From Litorivita pollutaquae (GTDB lineage: Bacteria; Pseudomonadota; Alphaproteobacteria; Rhodobacterales; Rhodobacteraceae), in contig NZ_KZ826492.1 in the NCBI RefSeq assembly GCF_003205515.1, positions 1 to 64,000 on the forward strand: 64,000 nucleotides of DNA. Direction: 5' to 3'. Both the position numbers and the translations under genes were made by a program. Every line of letters starts with the position of its first letter. Within the stretch, counting starts at the first letter, position 1. Of the stretch, positions 25,563-34,819 are shown one piece after another. The notes under the pieces were generated by a model. It was not told the DNA's origin. It saw only the letters and a list, made by a program, of their open reading frames with translations, and did no database searches.

Positions 25563-26891
25563 CTAGTCGCACTTTGCGCCTTCGAAGCCGCCATTGATCC
25601 AGTCAATGGAGTTCGCCCCGGCCGGAGGGTTCACACATTCGGCAGGGAAGTGGATGATGTCCACCAGCGTTGCTGAACTTGTATCTTTGTCATATTTGTA
25701 TGTGCCGTAGGCCGTGCCCTGGATCGCCTGATGCCCGTTAGCCAAGGCCATGGAAACGGTGCCGCTTGGCCCTTCCCATTCAAGCCCTGTAAGAGCGCCG
25801 ATGATTGCATCCTGATCCGAACTTCCGGCCTTGTCTGCCGCCGCTTTCACGCCGAGAAGCGCTTGAGCCATCTTGTAGGACGGATAGGTCGGCAACGTGC
25901 CAAAGCGATCAAAGTATGCCTTGCGGAACCATGAGTTCAGCTCGGAGTCCGGTGCAAGGTCACCGTGGGGGCCGCGCGCGCCGATGATGGTGCCGTCGGG
26001 CATTTGGGCGCCCAACCGGTGCATGGCCGTCTCCCCGGCGCTCAAGATGACCTTGGAGCGCTCAAAGATGCCGCGTGCGGAGCCTTGAATGATAAAGGCC
26101 TCTAGATCGCCACCCCAAAAGCTGGAGTGCACAACATCCGGCGTTGATGTCAGCAAAGCTGAAATCTCGGAGCCGTACTGACCGGAGTGAATCTTCGGGA
26201 ATTGCTCTGTTGCGATTTCTGTGTCGCTGCTCAATTGCGCCATGGTCCCGGAAAAGTCACGCCAGTTGTCCTGACCGAAAGCATAGTTCTGGTTGATGCC
26301 CGCAATGGTGCCGGCCGGTGCGCCGGTTGCAACGAGATAACGGGCTGCAGCAACGCTATCCATTGTCGCGTGCCCGCCGGTGCGGAAGGTGTATTTCGGG
26401 TCGGTCACGATTTCTTCGAAGATCTGCGGTGTGCCGCAATCAAACAGAATGGTCAGCCGCTCTGCCTTCTCTGCTTCCGGCGCGATCGCCTTGCAGCTAC
26501 CGGAGGAGACATAGCCGATGATCATTTCAACGCCGTCTTTTTCGACCAGTTTGAGGTAATCAGCATTCTTCTGTTTCGAGTTCTCATCCACGAAGATCGG
26601 ATCAATCATCGACCCACCGATCCCGGCTGTGTTGTATGGCCCCGGCACTGCCCCGGCGTTGATGGCTTCGATCATCAGTTCAGCCGCGTTGCGCGCCGGA
26701 ACCCCGAACGGCCCCGCCGCACTCCCCGACAGGAAAGTCACAAAACCGACTTTGACGGAACTATCCTGAGCCTGAGCTTCGGACGGTGCTGCGAAAGTGG
26801 TCATTAGACCAATCGCGGCAGCGGCGAATAATGACGTGGTGTTGTCGAGTGCCGCACCAAACGGCGCCTTTTTACGAACGGAATTGTTCAT
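25563..26891 (-). CDS. ABC transporter periplasmic substrate-binding protein, first gene of the importer operon
   Basis: 442 residues from the ATG at 26891, preceded by GGAGG; an upstream in-frame extension lacks a start signal. Signal peptide ending around FAAPSEAQAQ, then VKVGFVTFLSGSAAGPFGVP, the first strand of type I periplasmic binding proteins. Belongs to the Leu/Ile/Val/amide-binding group; the ligand cannot be named. It heads SBP-livH-livM-livG-livF-membrane protein-alcohol dehydrogenase. A second binding protein of the same superfamily lies in the two-component operon. A GAGCG-N5-CGCTC pair sits 180-225 bases upstream of its start, a usual distance for an activator site. Confidence 0.9.
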   Translation of the reverse strand: MNNSVRKKAPFGAALDNTTSLFAAAAIGLMTTFAAPSEAQAQDSSVKVGFVTFLSGSAAGPFGVPARNAAELMIEAINAGAVPGPYNTAGIGGSMIDPIFVDENSKQKNADYLKLVEKDGVEMIIGYVSSGSCKAIAPEAEKAERLTILFDCGTPQIFEEIVTDPKYTFRTGGHATMDSVAAARYLVATGAPAGTIAGINQNYAFGQDNWRDFSGTMAQLSSDTEIATEQFPKIHSGQYGSEISALLTSTPDVVHSSFWGGDLEAFIIQGSARGIFERSKVILSAGETAMHRLGAQMPDGTIIGARGPHGDLAPDSELNSWFRKAYFDRFGTLPTYPSYKMAQALLGVKAAADKAGSSDQDAIIGALTGLEWEGPSGTVSMALANGHQAIQGTAYGTYKYDKDTSSATLVDIIHFPAECVNPPAGANSIDWINGGFEGAKCD

Positions 26892-27070
26892 TGGTATCCT
26901 CCAAGTTTTGACCTTGTGAAGGATCAAAATCCGCACAGCCGACCACGTGTGATCCGGGCACTCGAAGTGCCGTTTTCCTGAACGAAATCCTCCCCACACG
27001 ATCGTCTGATCGCGTTCACCCATCTCGACATGCCGGGAAAATTCATTCAACTTTTTGGAAATAGGTTTCC

Positions 27071-27116
27071 GAGCGCATACCGCTCACAACCCCGTTTTTT
27101 TGAGCGCAAACCGCTC
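27071..27116. promoter_or_regulatory. Pair of GAGCG-N5-CGCTC palindromes upstream of the importer operon
   Basis: gagcgcataccgctc (27071-27085) and gagcgcaaaccgctc (27102-27116) start 31 bases apart, about three helical turns. Both match the palindromes before the sensor kinase (13900-13942), 13 kb away. They lie 180-225 bases upstream of the binding-protein start, as expected for an upstream activating site. Most likely bound by the response regulator encoded at 15665; not shown experimentally. Confidence 0.65.
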
Positions 27117-27787
27117 AAACGGGAGTTCCTTTGTTCAAAGGCGTTGGCTGCTTGAGGCGCAGTGGGCCTGTCGCGCGAGCTCTATTTCAAGAATGCCGGC
27201 GAAACTCGATTGTGCCTGAACTTAGCGTAAGAATTTCCGCTGGCACGGCATAACCCTTTCAAACATCACCATTTCCCTCAAGATGTGATGTTATTGGCTG
27301 TGCGTTGGCATTACAGATATCCGCTTTCGCACCGTCACGCCCGGGCTTTAATCGCAGAACGTTACACATAATTGACGCGCCACAGTCTGCCGTTGGGCGC
27401 AGAAATTCGTGCCGGAGATTCGCAAACGCGTCTACGGTTGGCATCGCTCATGCAAGGCCCGCTTCCATTGATGGATCATCGGGGGGTGAACCCTGAATCG
27501 ACTGGCCAAATCGCTCACCTTTTTCTCGCCCTGCAATGCTTCTAACACGACCTTGGCCCCAAACTTCGGGTGGTGCTGCTCCTGTATCGGCATATCTAAT
27601 CTTCATCATAGTGAAGATCAGCAGACGACAAATCGCAGATGACATCGGGTCCGAATTGGGGGGCGCTCAGGGGTTCAAAACGCGGACCTCACAAAAAGAA
27701 GTCTGTTTCGAGCCGAGACACTACTAAAAATCACACGCACTATGTGATGGGAAAATTGCACGCAACGAAGCCGCGCGGGCACAGCGC
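27117..27787. other. Intergenic stretch, no gene seen
   Basis: About 670 bases between the operator pair and a small secreted-protein gene. Only short frames without ribosome binding sites. At 27160-27175 a 16-base stretch matches 15 of 16 bases of 18258-18273, just before the IS remnant, so a piece of mobile-element end may lie here. Confidence 0.4.
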
Positions 27788-28102
27788 CTAAAAATCCGAA
27801 CTGTATGCGGGCATGGGCGTGATTTGCTCGGCTTCAAGGTCTGTCGCAGGATCGCCGAGCATTCCGCCCGAAGCGAAGCCGTCCATGACCCCCGCGCCGC
27901 TGCCCAGATCAGTGAACACCGAGGGCGCATCGCTTTTCACAACCTGATCCACATCGAACGAAAAGGCGGGCGTGCCGGACATCTCGGCGCTGTCAACGGC
28001 GAAACCGCTGCTAAAAGCTGCGCCCCCGTTGACCGACCCGGCCAGCACAGATGTCCCGACCAAACACGTGAGCGCCGAAAAGAGCGCGACAATATAGTTC
28101 AT
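27788..28102 (-). CDS. Small secreted hypothetical protein
   Basis: 104 residues with a clear N-terminal signal peptide (MNYIVALFSALTCLVGTSVL, cleavage after about residue 21). The mature part is low-complexity, rich in Gly, Ser, Ala and acidic residues, with no cysteine. An AAGGAT lies upstream of the ATG. No family recognised. It stands alone, followed by more than 600 non-coding bases. Probably periplasmic or released. Confidence 0.55.
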   Translation of the reverse strand: MNYIVALFSALTCLVGTSVLAGSVNGGAAFSSGFAVDSAEMSGTPAFSFDVDQVVKSDAPSVFTDLGSGAGVMDGFASGGMLGDPATDLEAEQITPMPAYSSDF

Positions 28103-28195
28103 TAAAAATGATCCTTACATAAAAAACGCCCGCACCGCAGGTGCGAGCGCCTCACAAAGTAACACATGCCGGCTTTTACAGCAAATCCACCGGGA

Positions 28196-29293
28196 TCACG
28201 TGTTAAACAGGAAGTGCAGCACGTCGCCGTCCTTGACCACATAGGCCTTACCCTCAGCGCGCATTTTGCCCGCTTCCTTGGCCCCTGCCTCACCGCCATT
28301 GGCGATGAAATCATCATAGGCAATGGTTTCGGCGCGGATAAATCCTTTCTCGAAATCACCATGGATCACCCCCGCCGCTTGCGGCGCGGATGTGCCATGA
28401 CGGATGGTCCATGCGCGGGCTTCTTTCGGGCCGACAGTAAAATAGGTTTCAAGATGCAGCAGTTCGTATCCCGCGCGGATCAACCGATCCAACCCCGGCT
28501 CTTCCAGCCCCATTTCGCCAAGAAACATCTCGGCTTCATCGGGTTCAAGCTGGCTGATCTCTTCTTCGATGCGGGCCGAAATAATCACATGGCTGTTGCC
28601 TTGCTTGGCGGCCATGTCCCCGACGGCGGCGCTATAGGCATTGCCATTGGCGGCTTCTTCCTCGGAGACATTACAAACATAAAGCACCGGCTTGGTGCTC
28701 AAGAGTTGCAGCATCCGCCAAGCCTTGGCGTCTTCGGGATCCACCTCAACCACCCGCGCGGGGCGGCCCTCTTCGATCGCGGCCTGCGCGGCGGCGAGCA
28801 AACGGTCCTGCTGTGCGGCCTCTTTGTCATTGCCTTTGAGCTTGCGTACCAAACCGGCGCGGCGTTTCTCGATGCTTTCCAGATCAGCCAACATCAATTC
28901 CGTCTCGATGGTTTCGGCATCCGCCACCGGATCCACGCGGCCATCGACGTGGGTCACATCGTCATCCTCGAAACAACGCAGCACATGGGCAATCGCATCG
29001 GTTTCGCGGATGTTGGCCAAAAACTGGTTGCCAAGCCCTTCGCCTTTGGACGCGCCCTTAACCAAACCGGCGATATCCACAAAGGTCATGCGCGTCGGGA
29101 TGATTTCTTTCGATCCGGCAATCTTGGCAAGCTCATCAAGCCGCGCGTCGGGCACGCCGACCTCGCCCACATTGGGCTCAATCGTGCAAAACGGGAAATT
29201 CGCCGCCTGAGCCGCAGCGGTTTTGGTCAACGCATTAAACAGCGTGGATTTGCCCACATTCGGCAATCCCACAATCCCCATTTTAAACCCCAT
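28196..29293 (-). CDS. ychF: Redox-regulated ATPase / GTP-binding protein YchF
   Basis: 365 residues from the ATG at 29293, preceded by AAGGAG; a longer upstream frame is not needed. P-loop GLPNVGKST, switch region [26 protein letters not shown] and the variant G4 element CNVSEEE in place of NKxD, which in this family shifts preference to ATP. A C-terminal TGS domain ([20 protein letters not shown]) completes the usual layout. YchF binds ribosomes and takes part in stress responses. Normal length and complete. Confidence 0.96.
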   Translation of the reverse strand: MGFKMGIVGLPNVGKSTLFNALTKTAAAQAANFPFCTIEPNVGEVGVPDARLDELAKIAGSKEIIPTRMTFVDIAGLVKGASKGEGLGNQFLANIRETDAIAHVLRCFEDDDVTHVDGRVDPVADAETIETELMLADLESIEKRRAGLVRKLKGNDKEAAQQDRLLAAAQAAIEEGRPARVVEVDPEDAKAWRMLQLLSTKPVLYVCNVSEEEAANGNAYSAAVGDMAAKQGNSHVIISARIEEEISQLEPDEAEMFLGEMGLEEPGLDRLIRAGYELLHLETYFTVGPKEARAWTIRHGTSAPQAAGVIHGDFEKGFIRAETIAYDDFIANGGEAGAKEAGKMRAEGKAYVVKDGDVLHFLFNT

Positions 29294-29510
29294 GACCCGT
29301 CTCCTTGGCTGGCGGGCCTGACGAGGCGGCATCGCGCACGCCGCAGACCCATGTCGCATACATCGCGCTGCTTCTATTGGCGCAGAGGCGGTTGCGCAAG
29401 GCTGCACAGGGCTGCGCGCCCGCGAATATGGAGGCCACGGCGCTTTGAACCATTGATTTTTCCCGCGCCATGGCGCAAACCGCGAACCGAAGCTTTGGAA
29501 GGACAGGCCC

Positions 29511-30302
29511 ATGACCCGTATCGACGCCAAATTCGCCGAACTGCAGGCCGCAGGCAAAAAAGCCTTTGTGACCTATGTGATGGCCGGTGACCCCACATAT
29601 GAGGCCTCGCTCGATCTGGTCAAAGCCTTGCCTGCTGCAGGCGTTGATATCATCGAATTGGGCCTGCCCTTTACCGATCCGATGGCGGACGGCGAAGCGA
29701 TCCAATTGGCCGGGCAAAGGGCGTTGGATGGCGGGATGAGCTTGCAGCGCACGCTTGATCTGGCCCGCGCCTTTCGTGAGGACGACGACACCACGCCGAT
29801 CGTTTTGATGGGCTATTACAACCCGATCTACAATCGCGGCGTCGATAAATTCCTTGTCGATGCCCGCGAGGCGGGGATCGATGGATTGATCGTTGTCGAT
29901 CTGCCCCCCGAAGAAGACGCGGAACTCTGCCTGCCGGCGCAGGCCGCAGGATTGAACTTCATTCGTCTGGCCACGCCGACCACCGATGACAAACGCCTGC
30001 CCACGGTTTTGACCAACACCTCGGGGTTCGTCTATTATGTGTCGATCAACGGCATCACCGGCAGCGCCGAGGCCAATGCCGATGATGTGGCCCCCGAAGT
30101 GGCGCGGATCAAAGCCAAGACCGATCTGCCGGTTATCGTTGGGTTTGGCATCAAAACCCCCGAACGCGCCGAAGCGATTGCGGCGGTGGCCGATGGTGCC
30201 GTGGTCGGATCGGCCATCGTGTCAGAGATTGCCAAAGGCAAATCCACTGCCGAAGTCGCGGCCTTTGTCAAAACTCTGGCCGATGCGGCGCACCGCGCCT
30301 GA
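29511..30302 (+). CDS. trpA: Tryptophan synthase alpha subunit
   Basis: 263 residues. TrpA cleaves indole-3-glycerol phosphate to indole in complex with TrpB. Catalytic E49 and D60 are in [15 protein letters not shown]; phosphate-binding [10 protein letters not shown] and GAVVGSAIV follow near the C-terminus. Unlike in many bacteria it is not adjacent to trpB (34.8 kb); trpF and trpB are elsewhere in the window. AAGGACAGGCCC precedes the ATG. Confidence 0.96.
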   Translation: MTRIDAKFAELQAAGKKAFVTYVMAGDPTYEASLDLVKALPAAGVDIIELGLPFTDPMADGEAIQLAGQRALDGGMSLQRTLDLARAFREDDDTTPIVLMGYYNPIYNRGVDKFLVDAREAGIDGLIVVDLPPEEDAELCLPAQAAGLNFIRLATPTTDDKRLPTVLTNTSGFVYYVSINGITGSAEANADDVAPEVARIKAKTDLPVIVGFGIKTPERAEAIAAVADGAVVGSAIVSEIAKGKSTAEVAAFVKTLADAAHRA

Positions 30303-30418
30303 TCGGCCACCCCTGATCACCGTCAAAACGCCCGCGCCGATCGCAGATTTGCGGCAGCCGCTTCCCTGCCCTTCGCGCGGCCCAAACCGCCGCGCGGGAA
30401 TGCCGCCGTGGCAGATTT

Positions 30419-30446
30419 CGCCGCAGGTATTTTCAAGGAAAATAAC
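30419..30446 (+). repeat. Divergent copy of a gene-3'-end repeat, downstream of trpA
   Basis: Reads roughly gccgcaggtattttcaagga and aligns with the minus-strand reading of the repeat at 36156-36175 and its flank (ggcggggatattttcggaaa). Like the other copies it follows the 3' end of a gene in the sense direction. Weaker match than the other two. Confidence 0.3.
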
Positions 30447-30535
30447 GCATTTCGGGAAGATATTCTCTTACCTTTGGGGAGGTACTTCCTTAGAAACGGT
30501 GAGTGACAAACAGCTTAAAGTATTTCAATCCGTAA

Positions 30536-31222
30536 ATGACAGAACAGTCCCCCCAGCCCACCCTCTATATTTTCCTTGATGAAGGGGGAAACTTTGACTT
30601 CTCTTCGGGAGGCTCGAAGTATTTCACCTTATCCTGTGTCAGCTTGTATCGACCGTTCAAGCTTCATACTGACTTGGATACCTATAAGTACAACCTGATT
30701 GAGCATCGCATAAAACCGCGCATTGCGATGGAGTATTTTCATTGTGCTGATGACAACCGGTATGTCCGAGATAAGGTCTTTTCTATGCTCGCCGCTTCGG
30801 TGCCTGACCAAGCTGTAGACTCAGTGATCGTTGAGAAAAGTAAGACAGGGCCGGCCTTACGGCCTCCGGAAAAGTTCTATCCAAAGATGTTAGGATATCT
30901 TATCCGACACGCGGTTGGGCGAGCGCCGCACGGTGTTGGTGAGGTCATGGTTATTACTGATAACTTACCCGTTTCTAAGAAGCGCAAAGCTATCAAGAAA
31001 GCAGTAAAAACTGTGCTTTCCGACATGCTCCCATCAAGCACTCCATACAGGATTATGCATCACTCGTCGCGCGCCCACTATGGTCTGCAAATCGCCGACT
31101 ATTTTAACTGGGCAATATTGAGGAAATGGGAACACGGTGATGTCGTTTCCCACGCGAAAGTTGCATCGCAGATACGAAGTGAGTTTGATATTTTTAGTAC
31201 GGGCACCCGTCACTACTATTGA
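30536..31222 (+). CDS. DUF3800 domain protein (RNase H-like fold)
   Basis: 228 residues. The N-terminal strand with acidic pair IFLDEGGNFDFSS and the late QIADYFNWAI motif (SSRAHYGLQIAD) define DUF3800, a predicted RNase H-fold nuclease family that recurs in phage-related and defence loci, including one retron group. The ribosome binding site is weak. The A/T content is higher than in trpA and lldD on either side, indicating horizontal origin. No RT or partner gene is next to it; a structured stem-loop element follows immediately. Substrate unknown. Confidence 0.75.
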   Translation: MTEQSPQPTLYIFLDEGGNFDFSSGGSKYFTLSCVSLYRPFKLHTDLDTYKYNLIEHRIKPRIAMEYFHCADDNRYVRDKVFSMLAASVPDQAVDSVIVEKSKTGPALRPPEKFYPKMLGYLIRHAVGRAPHGVGEVMVITDNLPVSKKRKAIKKAVKTVLSDMLPSSTPYRIMHHSSRAHYGLQIADYFNWAILRKWEHGDVVSHAKVASQIRSEFDIFSTGTRHYY

Positions 31223-31230
31223 GTAGATGA

Positions 31231-31283
31231 CCCCTCCGACTACCGAACTCGGAGAACCCCTTGGGTTCTTATCATCGGAGGGG
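31231..31283 (+). terminator. Multi-stem RNA structure after the DUF3800 gene (terminator or other structured element)
   Basis: Outer stem cccctccga (31231-31239) with tcggagggg (31275-31283), 9 bp. Inside are a small ccg/cgg stem and a 7-bp hairpin agaaccc-ctt-gggttct (31253-31269). The segment ctccga can also pair with an internal tcggag (31249-31254), so two exclusive folds are possible. It begins 8 bases after the DUF3800 stop. No strong T-run follows, so a simple intrinsic terminator is not certain. Confidence 0.45.
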
Positions 31284-31520
31284 AACCTTTGGATGTAGAT
31301 ATAAACATATACCTGCAGAAAACAAGCACTGAGATAGGCTCAGCTCTTCTAATCACGTTCTGAAAACAGCGGGCAGGGCCTTCCCAAAAGTAGGCTGACC
31401 AGGGCCACAGCCATCGTCGTTGCTTATGCAAGGCCCGCGCCGCCACATCACATCTATCCTTGATCCACGCCGGCATGATTGGTAAAAATTATTGACCAAA
31501 CGCCGCCAGAGGAGCGCGCC

Positions 31521-32684
31521 ATGCCCGTCATCACCTGTATCGAAGATCTGAAACGCCTTGCGGAACGGCGTGTGCCACGGATGTTCTATGATTATGCCGA
31601 AAGCGGCAGCTGGACCGAACAGACCTTTCGCGAGAACACCTCTGACTTCGAAAAAATCCGCCTGCGCCAACGGGTTGCTGTGGATATGGAGGGGCGGTCG
31701 ACCAAGAGCCAGATGATTGGCCAAGACGTCGCCCTGCCTGTCGCTTTGGCCCCCGTGGGCCTTACCGGCATGCAACATGCGGACGGCGAAATCAAAGCCG
31801 CCAAAGCCGCCGAGAAATTCGGCGTGCCGTTTACATTGTCGACGATGTCGATTTGCTCCATCGAAGATGTGGCCGAGAACACCGAGAAACCCTTTTGGTT
31901 TCAACTCTATGCCATGCGGGATCAAGCATATCTGCGCCGGTTGATTGACCGCGCCAAGGCGGCGAAATGCTCGGCGCTGGTGATCACGCTGGACCTGCAA
32001 ATCCTCGGGCAACGTCATAAGGATTTGAAAAATGGCCTGTCCGCGCCGCCCAAAATGACGCCAAAAACCATTGCCAATCTGGCATGGAAATGGCGTTGGG
32101 GCATGCAGATGCTACAAACCAAACGGCGCGGGTTTGGCAATATCGTCGGCCATGTAGATGGAATCACCGACCCGTCGTCGCTGTTTGCCTGGACCGCTGA
32201 ACAATTCGATCCGAAACTCGATTGGGCAAAGATTGCCGAAATCAAGGACATGTGGGGCGGCAAGGTGATCCTCAAAGGCATCTTGGACGCCGAAGATGCG
32301 AAAATGGCGCTTAAGGTCGGGGCCGATGCCATCGTTGTCTCGAACCACGGCGGGCGGCAATTGGACGGAGCCATGTCGTCGATCCGTATGCTCGAGCCGA
32401 TTTTGGACGCGGTTGGCGGCGAGATTGAAGTCCACCTCGACAGCGGCATTCGCTCGGGTCAGGACATATTGAAAGCCGTCGCCATGGGCGCCACCGGCAC
32501 CTATATTGGCCGCTCGTATATCTACGGGCTTGGTGCGATGGGCGAAGCCGGTGTCACCGCCGCGCTAGAGGTTTTGCAAAAGGAATTTGATATTTCCATG
32601 GCGCTGTGCGGACAACGCAACATCGCGGGATTGACGCGGGATGTTCTATTGGTGCCCGAAGATTTCGCAGGCCGCTGGCAGTAA
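31521..32684 (+). CDS. lldD: FMN-dependent L-lactate dehydrogenase / alpha-hydroxy acid oxidase
   Basis: 387 residues from the ATG at 31521 with GAGGAG upstream. Glycolate-oxidase-type TIM barrel: FMN-binding PVALAPVGLTGM, KGILDAEDA, active-site His in VVSNHGGRQLDGA and HLDSGIRSGQDI, ending in GRSYIYGLGAMGE. Oxidises L-lactate or a related 2-hydroxy acid and passes electrons to the respiratory chain. The LldD-type pattern is good, but other 2-hydroxy acids cannot be excluded. Single gene. Confidence 0.88.
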   Translation: MPVITCIEDLKRLAERRVPRMFYDYAESGSWTEQTFRENTSDFEKIRLRQRVAVDMEGRSTKSQMIGQDVALPVALAPVGLTGMQHADGEIKAAKAAEKFGVPFTLSTMSICSIEDVAENTEKPFWFQLYAMRDQAYLRRLIDRAKAAKCSALVITLDLQILGQRHKDLKNGLSAPPKMTPKTIANLAWKWRWGMQMLQTKRRGFGNIVGHVDGITDPSSLFAWTAEQFDPKLDWAKIAEIKDMWGGKVILKGILDAEDAKMALKVGADAIVVSNHGGRQLDGAMSSIRMLEPILDAVGGEIEVHLDSGIRSGQDILKAVAMGATGTYIGRSYIYGLGAMGEAGVTAALEVLQKEFDISMALCGQRNIAGLTRDVLLVPEDFAGRWQ

Positions 32685-32987
32685 GAGCGCGCGCCAAGCC
32701 AAAAAACAACGGCCGCGCCGCGCCCGAAAAGGCGGCGAAACGTCTGCGGCTGACACCGAGGACCAGACGCTGCCTTGACCAACGGCGCAGGCCACGCCCT
32801 CCAGAGGCGCGGCATCACCTGCCGGATCACGCAACACCGTCTCGCGCGACGGTCAATCTGGCGCGACTTTCCTCAATAGAACCTGTAAATACCCCCTTCC
32901 AAAATCAGATATTCCGGTCTATACGCGCGACTTCACGCGGGAATACAGCCTTGGAGGATTCCCGCCCTTACTTATTGGAGAATTATT
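32685..32987. other. Intergenic stretch, promoter region of rplY
   Basis: About 300 bases between lldD and rplY. No convincing frame. The right part should hold the rplY promoter and leader; TTGGAG lies 31 bases and GGAG 8 bases upstream of the rplY ATG. No clear terminator for lldD was found. Confidence 0.4.
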
Positions 32988-33623
32988 ATGGCTGGATCGA
33001 TTCCTGATCTTACTGCCGAACTGCGTACGGGGACTGGCAAGGGCGCCGCTCGTCAAGCGCGTCGCGATGGCTTGGTTCCTGGTGTTGTATACGGTGGCGG
33101 CGAAGACCCCATCGCGATCAACATCCCGTTCAACGTCCTGTTCAAACGCCTGAAGCAGGGCCGCTTCCTGTCGACGCTCTTCAACCTGAAGGTCGAAGGC
33201 CAAGAGGACGTGCGCGTGATCTGCCGCAACGTGCAACGTGACGTGGTCAAAGACCTTCCGACACACCTCGACCTGATGCGCCTGCGCCGCACGTCGAAAG
33301 TGAAACTCTTCATCCACGTCGAGTTCGAAGGCGAAGAAGCCTGCCCCGGTATCCGCAAGGGCGGCGTTCTGACCGTTGTGCGCCCCGAAGTGGAACTCGA
33401 AGTCACCGCCGGCGACATCCCCGAAAGCATCGTGGCCGATATCTCGGCGCTCGAAGTGGGCGACACGCTGACCATCTCGAGCATCAATCTGCCCGAAGGC
33501 GCGCGCGCAACCATCGACCGCGATTTCGTGATCGCCAATATCTCCGCTCCATCGGGCCTGCGCTCGTCCGAGAACGAAGAAGATGATGACGCCGCAGAAG
33601 GCGAAGAGGGCGGCGAAGAGTAA
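32988..33623 (+). CDS. rplY: 50S ribosomal protein L25 (general stress protein CTC form)
   Basis: 211 residues, the long two-domain (CTC/TL5) type. The N-terminal L25 domain includes [20 protein letters not shown] and VVYGGGEDP; the C-terminal beta domain includes [19 protein letters not shown]. The tail is strongly acidic ([15 protein letters not shown]). Binds 5S rRNA in the large subunit. Followed by a strong intrinsic terminator and then pth, the usual rplY-pth order. Confidence 0.96.
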   Translation: MAGSIPDLTAELRTGTGKGAARQARRDGLVPGVVYGGGEDPIAINIPFNVLFKRLKQGRFLSTLFNLKVEGQEDVRVICRNVQRDVVKDLPTHLDLMRLRRTSKVKLFIHVEFEGEEACPGIRKGGVLTVVRPEVELEVTAGDIPESIVADISALEVGDTLTISSINLPEGARATIDRDFVIANISAPSGLRSSENEEDDDAAEGEEGGEE

Positions 33624-33649
33624 TCTTCCCCCGAATGCGACAAGACCAG

Positions 33650-33683
33650 AACGCGGGAGCCTAACAGCCCCCGCGTTTTTTTT
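33650..33683 (+). terminator. Rho-independent terminator of rplY
   Basis: Stem aacgcggg (33650-33657) with cccgcgtt (33670-33677), loop of 12, followed by a run of eight T including the stem end. Sits 27 bases after the rplY stop. Confidence 0.9.
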
Positions 33684-33963
33684 GTGGCGTGGTCCTTTTT
33701 TGTACTGCGTCCCGCCGGCGCATGGCGCTCTGCCCGCTTCGATCATACTGGGCCGATCATATTGGATCGACCCGGCCGCGCAGAGTGGCACGCGCCGGAT
33801 CATCGGGGCACATGGCCGCAAAAAACCATAAGACCGTCTTTGGATGAGAAAGCCCCTGCAGGTTTCCGGCGCCATGTATCCGAGCCCCCCGCGCAGCCCG
33901 TTGATTTGGCCAAGCACAGCGCGTATCAGAGGCCAAAGCCTCCACCAGCCAAAGGAACCGGCC

Positions 33964-34764
33964 ATGCAGCTTTTCGTCGGCCTCGGAAATCCGGGCAACA
34001 AATACGCCAAGAACCGCCATAACATCGGCTTCATGGCCATGGACGAGATTGCCCGCGATCACGGATTCGCCCCATGGCGCAGCAAATTTCAAGGTCAGGT
34101 GACCGAAGGTATGCTGGGCCGCGAAAAAGTGATTTTGCTTAAACCCGAAACCTTCATGAACCTGTCTGGTCAATCCGTCGGGGAGGCGATGCGGTTCTAT
34201 AAACTCGACCCGGCCGATGTGACGGTGTTCCACGATGAATTGGATCTCGCTCCGGCCCGTTTGAAACATAAGATTGGCGGCGGCCACGCCGGTCACAACG
34301 GGCTGCGCTCGATCCATAGCCATATCGGAGAGGCCTACGGGCGCGTGCGCATGGGCATCGGGCATCCAGGCCACAAGGATCGCGTGGCGGGTTATGTCCT
34401 GTCGGATTTCGCCAAGGCGGACGAGGCGTGGCTTGACGATCTGCTGCGCGGCATCGCAGACGGCGCAGCGGCCTTAGCCGAAGGCGACGCAGCCAAATTT
34501 TCCAACGCGGTCGCCCTACGGGTCAACCCGCCCCGCTCGGGGACCGGCACACAGAAACCCGCATCCAAATCCAAAGGCCCGCGCGGCGACCGCCCCGGTC
34601 CCAAACGCGTAAAAAAGCCAACGGTCGACATCAAACCCGTCACCGGCAAAGCCAAACCTGCGGCCACCACCCCACCAGAGGAAAAACCGGCCACCGCCCC
34701 CGAAGCGCCCAGCGGCATCGCCTGCAAGCTGCAGCAATTGGCCAATAAATTTCGCAGTGAATAA
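33964..34764 (+). CDS. pth: Peptidyl-tRNA hydrolase with a long basic C-terminal tail
   Basis: 266 residues from the ATG at 33964 with AAAGGAA upstream. The first 190 residues are a complete Pth: [20 protein letters not shown] with catalytic His (about 20), [11 protein letters not shown] with the Asp, and GHNGLRSI. Releases tRNA from peptidyl-tRNA that has dropped off ribosomes. Residues about 190-266 form an extra Lys/Pro/Ala-rich, disordered tail ([18 protein letters not shown]) not needed for catalysis in ordinary Pth; some alphaproteobacterial Pths have one. Possible RNA or ribosome contact. Ends at a bidirectional terminator shared with trpB. Confidence 0.94.
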   Translation: MQLFVGLGNPGNKYAKNRHNIGFMAMDEIARDHGFAPWRSKFQGQVTEGMLGREKVILLKPETFMNLSGQSVGEAMRFYKLDPADVTVFHDELDLAPARLKHKIGGGHAGHNGLRSIHSHIGEAYGRVRMGIGHPGHKDRVAGYVLSDFAKADEAWLDDLLRGIADGAAALAEGDAAKFSNAVALRVNPPRSGTGTQKPASKSKGPRGDRPGPKRVKKPTVDIKPVTGKAKPAATTPPEEKPATAPEAPSGIACKLQQLANKFRSE

Positions 34765-34766
34765 AA

Positions 34767-34803
34767 AACCGCGCGCAAGCTTCCTCGCGCGCGGTTCAAA
34801 TTT
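34767..34803. terminator. Bidirectional terminator between pth and trpB
   Basis: Stem aaccgcgcgc (34767-34776) with gcgcgcggtt (34787-34796), loop of 10. A T-run follows on the plus strand (attttt) and a T-run (ttttttatt) on the minus strand, so it can end both converging genes. Confidence 0.85.
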
Positions 34804-34819
34804 TTCCACGGCGTCAAAA

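Noticed and set aside
27239-27254. tggcacggcataacc as a sigma54 -24/-12 promoter
   Set aside because: The -12 TTGC is missing, the strand is wrong for the importer operon, and it lies beyond the operator pair.
28166-29590. 474-codon plus-strand frame across ychF
   Set aside because: Antisense to a complete ychF gene.
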